From contig NW_006500000.1 in assembly GCF_000471905.2 (NCBI RefSeq), forward strand, positions 52,181 through 116,180: a stretch of DNA of 64,000 bases, given 5' to 3'. Source of the stretch: Amborella trichopoda (lineage: Eukaryota; Streptophyta; Magnoliopsida; Amborellales; Amborellaceae). Shown piece after piece: positions 1 to 12,800 of the stretch. Under the pieces are notes generated by a model. That model saw only the letters and a program-made list of their open reading frames with translations. It was not told the DNA's origin and ran no database searches. Position 1 is the stretch's first letter; the number at the start of each line of letters is the position of its first letter. The translations under genes were made by a program, and so were the position numbers.

Positions 1-2
1 TA

Positions 3-33
<31 letters not shown>
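3..33. repeat. (TA)n microsatellite
   Basis: About 15 TA units at the left edge of the window. It lies on the side where the missing last exon of the 3-hydroxybutyryl-CoA dehydrogenase gene should be, so it is probably in that gene's last intron. Confidence 0.9.
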
Positions 34-35
<2 letters not shown>

Positions 36-55
36 TAATGCACATTATTTATATC

Positions 56-498
56 TAGTTTGGATGTCCAATATAAGAAGCTCATAATTAAAAAAACTTG
101 CAAATACACTTGAAAGTTTGAAGTTTTTTTTTCTTTAGATACAAATTTGTTTGGCTGTTTTAAAAGCTAGGTGCAGCTTAATTTTATCTGCGAGTTATGT
201 TCATTCAGCTGCCTTACAAGAAATTTGATCACCATGTGACAATGGTTTTATGGTGGCTTTTTCCCATCAACAAAGAGGAGGGGAAAAGGAGATGATGAAG
301 AAGGAGAGAGAGGAACATCGGCCGGACCGTTGAGGGGTGGCTGGAAATTAGAGAGAGTGGGGTACGAGAAAATGAGGATTTTCGCGGAGACTTTTACCTT
401 GCCATCCAAATAACTCTCGCACATCCAAACTACAAGCGCTTTGCTGAGGTTTTAGCTCGCCATCAGAAATTCTTCTAGATTAGGGTATATCCAAACTA
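56..498. mobile_element. Candidate MITE with TAGTTTGGAT ends
   Basis: The left end reads TAGTTTGGATGTCC and the right end, on the opposite strand, TAGTTTGGATATACC. This gives inverted ends about 14 bp long around a 440-bp non-coding body. A second internal TAGTTTGGATGTGCG lies near the right end. I could not define a clear target duplication, so class and exact borders are uncertain. Confidence 0.4.
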
Positions 499-620
499 AC
501 ATTTTGGCCTTTACTAGCTTATCGGCAAATGAATAATAAACAACTCCACAATCGTTGCTACTTCAAATTCATTTCAATGGATGAAACATATCTTACTGAA
601 AAAAAGAAGAGCAAGAATAC

Positions 621-837
621 CTTCATTATCGATAGGCAGACATCTAGTCCAATGAAATCTGCCAGTTCTAAAGGTCCCATTGGATGGTTTGTTCCAAGCT
701 TCATCCCAGTGTCAATGTCTTCCTTCGTAGCCACACCAGTATAGAGGGCAAAGAAGGCTTCATTTATCATGGGCATAAGGATTCGGTTAACAATGAACCC
801 AGGGAAATCGAGCGAGCATATTATTGTTTTTCCTAGC
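621..837 (-). CDS. 3-hydroxybutyryl-CoA dehydrogenase exon 4 (last one visible)
   Basis: The exon begins after CTGCAG and ends AAG before GTATTC. Its first base completes Arg174, split with exon 3, and the rest encodes residues 175-246. It carries catalytic Asn191 and the start of the helical C-terminal dimerisation domain. The reading continues as an artefact into intron 4. Confidence 0.93.
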
Positions 838-3800
838 CTGCAGGTGATTTTGATTGTCAGATTACCTCATTGGTTGAATGATCTGCATGTTTGAGTAAGA
901 ATCAACGATGTGAAAACTCGGTCTTGAGTACGGAACTGGGCAGGGCCCAAACCCAAGTCAGTAGGTCAGACTCATCTGAGTCTCCACAAGATAACTGAGT
1001 GTATTAAAGACTAACACAGTAACCTCAACTGTTGAAATTCAGCCAATTCTCGATATTTTCTATGGGACCCAGCACCCTTCCGCAAATGACTAACTCGTAC
1101 AAGTCCAAGTTGGGCTCAATGAGTCTTAAATCATTGTTAATAATTTAAAAGTGTAGGAAACTTGGTTAGTTTGTTTGTGCTATAAGAACTAGGTAACTTC
1201 ACCTTTTTGCTAGGGTTTTGACAATCGCAAAAACTTCATCAGATGTATCTGCCCCTCTGACAATCTCTACGAGCTTCATAATGGGAGGGGGATTCATAAA
1301 ATGCATGCCAATAACCTGTGAGAAAAGCATATCTTAATCATTTTAGTGTAGGGATATGACAAATGGAAAATGGAAACAATAAAAGACTACTAACTGTGAT
1401 TTCATCGGCTCTCAATAAGAAACTAAATAGAAGCTTTACTGTTTCCAATGAACAGATAAATTACAAAGCTTGCAGCTTCATGTTTCAGATCCCTGCACAC
1501 TGAAAATGCGCTCAAAAGAACAGCCTGGAAAAGATTTACTGTAAGCTATATTGGTGCCTACCATCACCAGTTATGCCAAGCACTTGTTCAATGACAAAAA
1601 TGATACATTCATCTGGGGTTTATTAACAGATCCACTTTCCAAGCTGGACCTCAGAAACATCCAATTTTAACAAATCCAATTTGCAAGATGGACCTCAAGA
1701 AACATCGAAAAACTTTACACTTCAACCTAAAGGTATCACCAGATAAACTCGCGGGATGAAGCATGCTCTTGCCCAGATATTTGTCTGTGTCACCATCAAT
1801 GTGTATCGGAAGGAACAAAATCATTTCTATTGCTGCATATACATGACATTATGACCAATTACATTTTAACTATTTGTTTACGAAATAGCCTAAGAACTGT
1901 GGGGGGCATCCATAAGCATTAGTGACAGGGCATTTCTGTTAGCTCTCCTATTGTTTGGCTGAATAATACATGGGTTAGGTTGTCTCACAATTTCATCTTA
2001 GGATGAAAAGTCTCTCTTGTGTACATGCACCATCAGGTTTACGAAAAGGACCACTTCAGAAAATAGGACGAGGAATTATATCTAATCATTACATAAAATA
2101 AGGGAAGCTAGTCTATTACACAAATGGAATTTTAGCCGTGCTTCCATTTGTGCAGGGTACAGGGAAGTTGGTCTTCTCTTAACCATTCTGTAAGCAGAGT
2201 TCACAACTTTAGCACAAGAGATTCTAGATATCCCATACTCTCACCACAACACTTTTGTGTACCATTTTTTTTTGTACAGTGAATTTTTACTGTATATGGA
2301 TGAAGTTCTATGGGAAATGTTTCCCAGAATATTCTTGTTATCATCAAGAAGGTGAGAGATAAAAATCCCCTCACATGGATGCTGCCATGGACCTTTACAT
2401 GCACCAGGGTGCAAAATAGCAGATTCACAAAATTATGTTGGTGGTGGTGTTGCTGATGATGATGGCAATGGTGATGCTTAGAAGTAGTGCTAGGGGCAAA
2501 CACATATACAGATTCATGGAAAACAACGCCACGCTCCCAGCAAAATGATTTTCTACTTTTTGTACAGCCAGTATTATATTGGTTGGTTTTGTATTATCAT
2601 AGTTTTGAAAGGGGACATTCCCACAAAAATTGGAAACAAAAGGAAAGGAAATATTGATTGCTCAAATACATCCCTAAAAGGGATATAAAGAACATTTTAG
2701 TCATACTCCCTTCACTGTTTGGTGGAGAGACAAGTCCTTAAATACTACTGCAATTATAAGACGAACATAATTCATCGGCGAAGGTAAATTCTAAAAAGAT
2801 TGCATTATCATCACCAATATTCTGAATGGATTTGTAATAAAGGGGTATGTCACTAGCTGTGTCAAACAAGTCAGTATTTTCTCTTATAAAATAGGGTGCT
2901 CAAATTTCACACTGATAATTTGAGGCTCAGTAAATCATCATCATCGTCAGAGCCTTTTCCCAACTATTAAAGGTCCGCATGAGACTCAATAAATATTTGT
3001 CCAAAATCTTTCAAAGCGGGTATGTATGCTAATTCTCCCAGAGAGGGAGCTCAAGGGGAACGGATTGCCCGTTACAAGGATGTCATCTTTAGCGGAAAGA
3101 AAGCCTATATGTATTTGATGAAGCATGCCACGTGGCATAAAAAGATATAATAATAGTATATGCACATATACCTGTCTAGGTCTGCGAGTTGTGGTGGCCA
3201 GACGAGTAATGGAGATTGAACTAGTATTTGATGCCAAAATAGCAGAATCTTTTACGATCCTGTCCAGTTGAGAAAATAGTTCCTTCTTAGAACCTTCAGA
3301 CTCCACAATAGCCTCAATAATAATGTCTGCAGAGTGAAGGTCTCGCAAGTCTGTTGAACATTTAAGCCTCATGATGGCATCATCAGCCATTGCCTGAAGC
3401 CTCAAAAAATTCAGGTAAGCTTCATAAAGATGAAAACCATAACATGTCCAATTCATTAATACATAAATTGCCATAACAAAAGAGGGAACTCTTCATTGGC
3501 AAACAACACAATCAGATAGTTGATTTTCTTGGATATGTAAGCAGATATTGCTTAGAAAAAACATTAAAAAACTGGAAAAAAAAAAAAAAGTACAGGCAAC
3601 TTTTTGGAAATGAACATTGATGAGTCATCCACGTAGCATTGCAGGCAACACATTCTTGAACGGTCAAAAACTTGATTGCTTGAAAATGATGACAGAGAAT
3701 TGAAGTCATTTACGTGATAGATTGGATGAAAAGCATTTTTAAAAGTTTGAGCTTTCCCCATTTAATAAAACCAAAATGTCTATCTATCACTTGATGTTAA

Positions 3801-6800
3801 TCAGACCTAGCATTTTGGATATGATGGACTCAAAACAGCAGTCGCACATTATCTTAACCAAAACGTCTTATAAAAGTTGAAATGCTAGTTCTAATAATAG
3901 ACAAACTCTGAAGACGGCTCCAAAGCCACACCCTAATCCAGTTATAATTTAAACAAACAAATCAGTATCGGTTTTTCTATAAATGAATTTTTAAAAAATA
4001 ATTTTTTATAATTTAAAATAAGTTTTTTATTTTAATAACTTGTTTTTTATAGTTCTATAAGCCAATGCCCTTGTGCTTCAGTGTGGCCGTTGGTTAAAAC
4101 ATATTGCTAAAGTGATTTTCCTAGGATGAAATTACAAAACATGGATTCAAAGCATAAATATTTTTTTTAAAAAAAAAATCAATGCTGACTTATAGAAGAC
4201 CTAGATCCAACATCCATCAAATGGACAAACTGCATTTATTGAAAATGACAGACTCACTTTCTCCCTTTCTATGCAAAACGCATTTTGCTTTTTTATTTTA
4301 TCAGCATGTGCAAAATTTGGCTCAAACAAACAAGCCCTTATAGCTACAATGAGCTTATGCTACAATATAAGCCCGAAAACTTATAGAATCATTGTGTGTG
4401 TGCGTGTAGGATGCAGCTTATAGAAGGCGTCAACCTTAAATATTCAAAGTAAGGTGCACCTCCAAACCCTATTGGAAGATGCAGTTTTGATGCCGCATAC
4501 TTTTACAATGGCCTGAAAATCTATTTCCACCCCTAATTGTGAAATTCAGAGCTCCAAAAATAGTGCAGAGCGGATCTATAAATATTTTTAGAACATGGAC
4601 AGTCCAAATAATGTGTTAAAAGATGCACTTATTTTAGGATTTCAAATCCTTTTTTTTTAGCCCCAACATGCATATATCTCAAGTTCAAGATGATCAATTG
4701 GAGGGTTTTCCAGTGTCGAAACAATTTTCGAGATGCGTTTTTGGAGTCCACCTTACAATTATAGTATAAGTTTAGACACCTTATATAAACTTTTTCTACA
4801 CAACCAAACACAGAGGGAGCAAAATCCACAACCCTATAAGAGAGGAGGAGAGAAAGAGAGAAAGAAATTACATATTTTAGAGAGAGAAATAAGCAAACAT
4901 CACATTTAGAGAGAGAGAGAGAGACCATGACAATAAGAGTGTACCATATAAATATAAAAAAGTAGTAGAGATAGGATTGTAACAAACATGCTATGACTTA
5001 GAGAGAGGGAGAGGGAGAATGAAAAGAGAGACAACATGACCCAGAGAGAGATACCACAAGTCCAAGAGAGATAGTAAGAACAAGAGAGAGAGAGAGAGAA
5101 ACACCAAGAGGAAGAAATAACATCACTTTAGGAGAGAAAGATGAAGAGAAAGAAAATTACATGACTTATACAGAGAGAGAGAGCGATAGACAGAGAAAGC
5201 ACAATAACGAAAGGGACAGAAAGATAAGAGTTACATGACTTAGGTAGGGAGAGACCAAAAAACCAAGAGAGAGAGACTGAGAAAGAGACCAAGAGTGAGA
5301 GAACCACTAAAGAGAAAATCGCTTTAAGAATGAGAGTGAGGATAGAGACACAGCCATAATAAAGCGCTGCCATATAAGTCCCTTGGTCACTACCTCACAT
5401 TTTCTTTTCGATTCTCATATCGCTTCATTAATGAATCAGTGTGATTCCTAGAATCTAACCCGACATTAGAAATTTTGCCCATGCTTCATGCTTTTGCTTC
5501 ACATAATACTTCTTTCATTTTATTCTTTGTCTAGCAACTATTGTTTAGGTCTTGCAATTCAGTGCTAGTTTGCCCCAAATGTGTCAGTGGATATTAATAT
5601 GACTCCAGATAAATGAGAGGAGCCAGAGAAACTAACAAAGGGAACAAATCCACCCCAGATCCATTTAGTTTTGCATATACTAATGGGTTTTAGAGGAGTT
5701 CCAAAGACCTTCAATCTCTATTTCATTTACATCAAATTGGAATACAGAACAAATACCATTAATTCAGGTCTCAAAGCAAATTACAGGTCTTAGAAAGAAA
5801 AATGAAAGGAAATGGAAAATATTAGCACCAAAGGGCATACGACACCACTTACACCTAGATATAATGTAGGAATGCTATCCACACTTTGCTTTTCTTCAAC
5901 CTGGGCTTCAAATGAGTATTGATGTCCCATATGTACTCAAATAGGACAGATTCGGAGCCGCTGGTTGAGAGGTCAGTTGAACCTCAACATGAGTCTTCTC
6001 TTGAAAAGGGGTGGTAATCTAGGCCTAAAATCTGGGTAGGATCTGAAGTTTGCAAGTGTGCATCGTCTCAGCTTAATCTGGGTAGGATCTGAAGTTTGCA
6101 AGTGTGCATCGTCTCTTGGGTGACTGCCAGCGTGTTGTTATTGTAGCGGGATACCTGACTGCTTGTCTAGGATGTATTGTTCTTTCAACTGCCGGTTTGA
6201 TCTCAATGTATTGATAGGAAAACATTTTACTTCCGTCATGGCAAGTTTGGAAGGAACTAGCTCATGGCCGAACCACCAGTTGTGGTAGGCGAGGAGAGTA
6301 TCATGTTTCCTTGAGCCTTGATGAGGACTTGACTGCTGGTCTTGATATTGGACAGGAACGAGGCTTCGTAACGATCGAAGTGGGTGAAGGACTGGGCTTG
6401 ATCTCTGCCCTTATCGCCAGTCCTGATGACTGAAATATCTTCGGTCCAAAAGGGGGCTTAATGACCCCCTTATGACTGCCATGTTTAGGCGTAAGGGGAT
6501 TTGACTCATGTAGATGTCCAGCCACTATCCTAGTAGGCTCAAGCAAGCTAGACTCTTGACGATGTCTGGCTGCAGTCCATGAAGTATTACAAATAAGCTC
6601 GAGCCAGCTAGACTCATGATGATGTCTGGTTACCATTCTTGAAGTATTACGAATAGGCTCGAGCGAGCTAGAATCATGATGATGTCTGGCGGTCGTCCTT
6701 GAAATTTAGATGGAACAGGAAGCAAAAGATCAATCAGCAACATACCTGTCACTAGATTGAACTAAGCAGAGATGAGGCCCGTGATGAGTTGGCAACCTGA

Positions 6801-9800
6801 TGCTGCATGTTTGGCTCATATGGAGGAGGTGCGGCTGCTTAATGTGACGGCTTGTGGCATGCATTTCTTTGGATATTGATGCCAAGGATGTGTAGCACCC
6901 TGATCAACTTTACACATAAGATTTGAACCATGAGGATCTGAGGACAGGGCTCATCTCTCTCCTAGAAGAGTTCGTTTTAAATAACCTCAACCCTGACTCA
7001 TCTGAGAGCTGGATGGCCTGAACACTTCAGTTCGACCATCCGAGCACGGGTCTTTCTCGGAGCACCATTCATCGCACATTGATGGACAGCCACAACTCCT
7101 CTTCGGCTTTAGAAACGAATGGCGATGGTTTTGGGTTGCTGAGCCTGCAGATAAGTAAAGGTGATAGTGGTTGGGCTGCCATGCATAGCTTGCTCAATAT
7201 TGAGGACCAGCTGATATGCGGGATTGTCCTTGGCTTAACAAATTTCAAGTTCCTTGATTTATATGGCATGCATGCTGTCTTGAAATCTTTGAGTGTAAGA
7301 GTGTGCAACATAGCGGGCCATTTTTGCTGATGAGCATGCCATAGGTCCTGCCACTAGTCTCCATGGAACCGCAATTCACCATAAAAAATGGTACAAACAT
7401 GTGTAAAAACATAACCGAACTGATCATTTAGTTCAGACCAGTGTTCAAAAACTTGATGACCCGATCCGGAATCAGGCGATCCGGATCGGGTATCAGCTGG
7501 AGATCCCGAATCTGATAATAAATCAGGATCCGAACGTGTCCCTAATGTAAATCGCGTGTCATGATGTCATGAATCGTATCATGACATCATGAATCAGACA
7601 CGTCATCAGTTTTTTTAAGTAAAAACATACACGTCACTGGTTTTAATAGCCATATTTTTTGAAAGTCAAGAATTTTTTCAATTTAAAAAATAGGGAAGTC
7701 ACACCCCAACTTCTGGGCACGTGTTCAAAACCTCGAGTAGATTGCATATGCATGTATGGCATATGCTCATAAGGCCATGCACATCTAAGGTTTTTATAGA
7801 GGCTTTGCCATTGTAAACGGGATGATGTGGGACTTTTTTCGTTGCATATGCATGCGTGGCTTATGCTCATAAGGCCATGCACATCTAAGGTTTTTATAGG
7901 TTTTTATAGAGGCTTTGCCATTGTAAGCAGGATGATGTGGGACTTTTTTCCCTCGCATTAAATGTAGCTCCTACGCATCTCCAATACCCATTCTCCCCTT
8001 CGATAATAGTGTAGCTCGCACTAATGCTCCCCCTAAATTAATAGTGTAGCTTGCATTAATTCTCCCCCTAATAAATTAATAAAACGTAGCTTGCATTAAG
8101 GGCAAATCACAACCTATTATACAGCATACTTTGGAATTATAAATATTAACAATATTATTGATTAATATGATCATAAATTTAAAGTCAATTCAAATAATTT
8201 CAATTTTAATATAGTTATCTATAGTTGGACCTCTATTGTGAAATTTTAATTATGTGAATATGATCACATCAAAATTACGTTAATATTATGATGTTGATAC
8301 ATTTTAGGGTGTTTTGAGTAATTAATTTTAAATTATATGTTCTTGAGACACGCAATATAATAATACAATTTTTCTATTATCTTGTAATTATAGTCAATTC
8401 TATTGTCAATTTATAATTATTATGAAAAAAATAACATGCATTTTTCAATTTTATTGTCAATTTTTAATACAATAAAATGTATGTTGTTAATAAATAAATA
8501 AATTATTCTTGATAGTTGACAAATAAAATGTATGTTGTATTCTTCTTTCTCTCAGTATAAGAATACATGTTTTTTCTATTTTCTTGTAATTATATTCAAT
8601 TACATGTCATGAATGTATAATTACTATGCAAAAAAAAACTTGTATTTTTAAATTTTATTGTCAGTTTTTTAATGCAATAAAATGTATGCTGTTGATAAAT
8701 AATTAAATTATTCTTGATAGTTGGTACATAAAATGTATGTTGTTTTCTTCTTTCTCTCAATATAAGAATATATGTTTTTTCAATCGAGAGAATACAATGA
8801 GATAAACAACGTGATGACGAGCAAGAACGAAGCCACCTTTCTTTTTGGTATTAGGTTTTTTTTGTTGTTGTGTGCTCCATTTGGACTTTGTATTTCGATC
8901 CTTGATTATTATAGGCTCTTTTTTTCAGTAATATGAATGAATGGTTAACATAATAGACATCTTGACAGGAAAACAACGTCTCAGACTCTCAGTACTCACT
9001 AAGTTTTAGAAAGTAATGGAAGTACATAATGCACCACTCCTAATTTCTTTTAGAAACTAAAAGGAACACTATATTTAGAAATTTATTGGGAGTTTTTGAA
9101 AAAAATTTGGGACAAATATTGCTGATCTGGCCGATTCTCCGAACCGATCCACCGACACGGGTATGGGTGTGACCAATTCAGGTCACCTATCCGTTTTTTC
9201 AAACACTGGTTGAGAGAGGGCTTCCCTTCAAGTAGGATGATGGTATAGAGAGAAAACACTAGATTAGACTAGACTCTATCCTAGATGAAGGGTAAACTCC
9301 TCCCCAATAGAGCCCCTAGGAATTTGTTTGCCCCAAATGTATCAGTGGATATGATTATGACTCGAGATATATGAGAGGGACAAGAGAAACTAACAAAGGG
9401 AACAAATTCACCCTAGATCCATATATTGGGAAAAAGGGGTTTTGTGTATACTAATGGTTTCAGAGTTCCAGAGACTTTCAATCTCTGTTTCATGTACATC
9501 AAATCAGTTTACAGATTTAAACACCCTTGATTCAGGCCTAGAAGCATAATATAGAACTCAAAAAGAAATATACAAAGAAATGGAAAATATCAATACCAAA
9601 GAGACCCCTATAATTGGATATAATCAATGGTTTAAAAAACGGATCGGTGACCCGGATCGGGCTTTCAAAAAACCGATTCGGATCGGCGAATCGGCGATCT
9701 GGATAGGGAATCGGGTGAATCGGTCAGAATAAAGCTTAAAAAAAATCCGAAAAAATTATTAAAATTCATTATAAATATTGTTTTTTAGGAATTCAATAAG

Positions 9801-12800
9801 AAATGAGGGTACTCTATTAAGAATTTTCATGCTTTTGAATAAATATGCGAATATTGATATGTTCTTTCCCTACATGAACCGCCATTCAGCATTTAATTTA
9901 CGTCACACAAAAGGATAAACATATAATTATCATGGAATAAGTATATCAACATACATGGACTACAATAAAGCATAAAATTAGTAACATATGATCTAAAAAT
10001 AAAATGATAGACGACGTTATTGTTCTTCTTGGTCACGCTGGTGCCATTGATTGAATTCGTTTAATAATTCATTGATTCGATCTAAAAACGAATCATCGAT
10101 ATTAGCAGGCGTCTGACTATTCTCAAATCCCTAAGTGTTAGTGTTTTGTTGTGTTCCCAATCTAAAATCCCCGAAGATTGTCTATCCTTCATGCTCACCT
10201 GCACTGTCGTGCTCATCCCTACACTGTTGTCATTGGGACTCGATATGTGAATAATATGGCTGGGATAGGGTGGCCTCAGAATCATCATCTCTCTCATTTT
10301 CCCTTTGAATAATATGGATTAAAAAAAAAAATNNNNNNNNNNNNNNNNNNNNNNNNNNNNNNNNNNNNNNNNNNNNNNNNNNNNNNNNNNNNNNNNNNNN
10401 NNNNNNNNNNNNNNNNNNNNNNNNNNNNNNNNNNNNNNNNNNNNNNNNNNNNNNNNNNNNNNNNNNNNNNNNNNNNNNNNNNNNNNNNNNNNNNNNNNNN
10501 NNNNNNNNNNNNNNNNNNNNNNNNNNNNNNNNNNNNNNNNNNNNNNNNNNNNNNNNNNNNNNNNNNNNNNNNNNNNNNNNNNNNNNNNNNNNNNNNNNNN
10601 NNNNNNNNNNNNNNNNNNNNNNNNNNNNNNNNNNNNNNNNNNNNNNNNNNNNNNNNNNNNNNNNNNNNNNNNNNNNNNNNNNNNNNNNNNNNNNNNNNNN
10701 NNNNNNNNNNNNNNNNNNNNNNNNNNNNNNNNNNNNNNNNNNNNNNNNNNNNNNNNNNNNNNNNNNNNNNNNNNNNNNNNNNNNNNNNNNNNNNNNNNNN
10801 NNNNNNNNNNNNNNNNNNNNNNNNNNNNNNNNNNNNNNNNNNNNNNNNNNNNNNNNNNNNNNNNNNNNNNNNNNNNNNNNNNNNNNNNNNNNNNNNNNNN
10901 NNNNNNNNNNNNNNNNNNNNNNNNNNNNNNNNNNNNNNNNNNNNNNNNNNNNNNNNNNNNNNNNNNNNNNNNNNNNNNNNNNNNNNNNNNNNNNNNNNNN
11001 NNNNNNNNNNNNNNNNNNNNNNNNNNNNNNNNNNNNNNNNNNNNNNNNNNNNNNNNNNNNNNNNNNNNNNNNNNNNNNNNNNNNNNNNNNNNNNNNNNNN
11101 NNNNNNNNNNNNNNNNNNNNNNNNNNNNNNNNNNNNNNNNNNNNNNNNNNNNNNTTCGATCATGGATTACAAAAAAATCGATCAAGTATTACAAAAAAAT
11201 CTATCATGGACTACAACAAAAAAAAAAAAATTCCGTACGGGACTCGCCGATTCACTGTTCGGACTCGCCGATTCCGTACAGTGAATCGGCGAGTCACTGT
11301 ACAAAATCGTCCGGTTCTCTCTAGAACCGGACGATTTCCGATTTTTTAGCCGATACGATCCACTTTTTGCGGTTTCCGAGTCGAACCGGGCGAGTCCGGT
11401 TCGACTCGGCGTTTTTTAAAACACTGGATATAATGCAGGAATGTTGTTTACACTTTGCCTTCCTTCAAATTGGGCTTAGGGGTGGCAACGGGTCGGTTAT
11501 GGGCCGGGTACTGTTGGACTCAGACCCGAACCCAAAAGAGTGCATATGTACCTGGACCCGGACCCGGACCTAGTCCCGCCAGATTCAAAATCATCAGACC
11601 CATACCCGTACCCGAGAGAGGCCTTTGGACCGGGGACCCGAATTCATACCCAACCTCAAACTTTGCCTCTGTACCCGCTGGACCCGTACCCAAGACCTTT
11701 GTCTCCAAGACTTTAGTAGAAAGAACATTGTCGTCAATCTTTGCCATTGTATTTCTCTCTTCCTCTCCACTCACTCTTCTCCCTCCTTGAAATTGAATTC
11801 TAGGGAGAGAAAGAGACGATTTGCCCTTTTTTTTTTAGTATTTGAGGATTTATAGTTTGGGTTCTTGGTTTTGAAGAAAGAAAGAGAGACAATGATTTGC
11901 CCATCTAATAACCCATAAAGTGTCGATCTAATAACCCATCGTTTTGAAGAAGCGTTCTGCAGTGGAGTTCATGGTTTTATGGTTTTGAAGAAGCATTTTG
12001 TAGTGGAGTTCGTCGAAGGCTTCGAAAACAGCGTCCCAAGACAGTGATCAGGTCAAGAATCCACCCCTTCAAGTCCCATCACAAAACTCCTTATAGATTG
12101 AGAGAATTCTCAATTTTAGTGATCAAGGATTGTCCTGGCTCATCCTAGCAGATCAATTTGTGCTTGGCAGCCAGTGGACACAAGCATTATCTCTATGTAT
12201 AGATGAGGCGTCAACTCATCTCCAAATGAACTGAAACTCTAGGAAGAGGGTTACCATGCCTCTATATGATTTCCTAGAAGTTCCAAGTCAAACCCAAATA
12301 TTATGAAGGGACCTGTGCTAGGGCCATATCCTGGCAATCAGTGAGCTTGAAGATGTAAATGATGTCCAAATTGTACGAAAATTGGATGAGAGGCGTATTA
12401 GAGCTCAATATGCTTTATCTGCAAGGTTTCACGACATTCAAATATCAATTGATGAGGTTCCGCATGCATCAGCCTCCAAAGCCCCTGTTGTGAAAAAATG
12501 ATCCTCAAGATGTATCAAATATTATCCAAACTTCCCCAGATTTTGTGGAGAGGCATATAAGGCCTTGGAAATACTGGTCCCTCAGTTTGGTCTCGATCTG
12601 AGATCATTTGATAGTCTTTGCATATTGACCAATCATTAAGATACATATGGTGACCGGCTATCAAGCTTTCATGGCAAACCCTGACATTATCATCCTTCAT
12701 TTATGATGTTTGAGTATGGTTTCTAGATATCTCAAAATATTCCAATCTCATTAGTATCATATGCAAGGCAAACATCAGCCAAGCTCATATGTGCTTAGCA

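Larger units (their letters stand above)
9325..11475. repeat. ~350-bp direct repeat, copy B, split by a hAT element
   Basis: The sequence matching copy A runs 9325-9624 and resumes at 11427-11475 (GATATAATGCAGGAATG onward). The interval is the hAT element at 9625-11426. Copy A therefore acts as a paralogous empty site. Confidence 0.8.

Noticed and set aside
4629-5373. Minus-strand frames rich in Leu, Ser and Phe suggesting membrane proteins
   Set aside because: They are translations of the GA-rich tract; low complexity with no gene structure.
10294-11185. Long open frames of 288-289 codons on the minus strand
   Set aside because: They consist almost wholly of N from the assembly gap.
5571-11475. 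The ~350-bp direct repeats as LTRs of one element
   Set aside because: No consistent terminal dinucleotides or coding domains in between; most of the interior is a separate hAT element and minisatellites.
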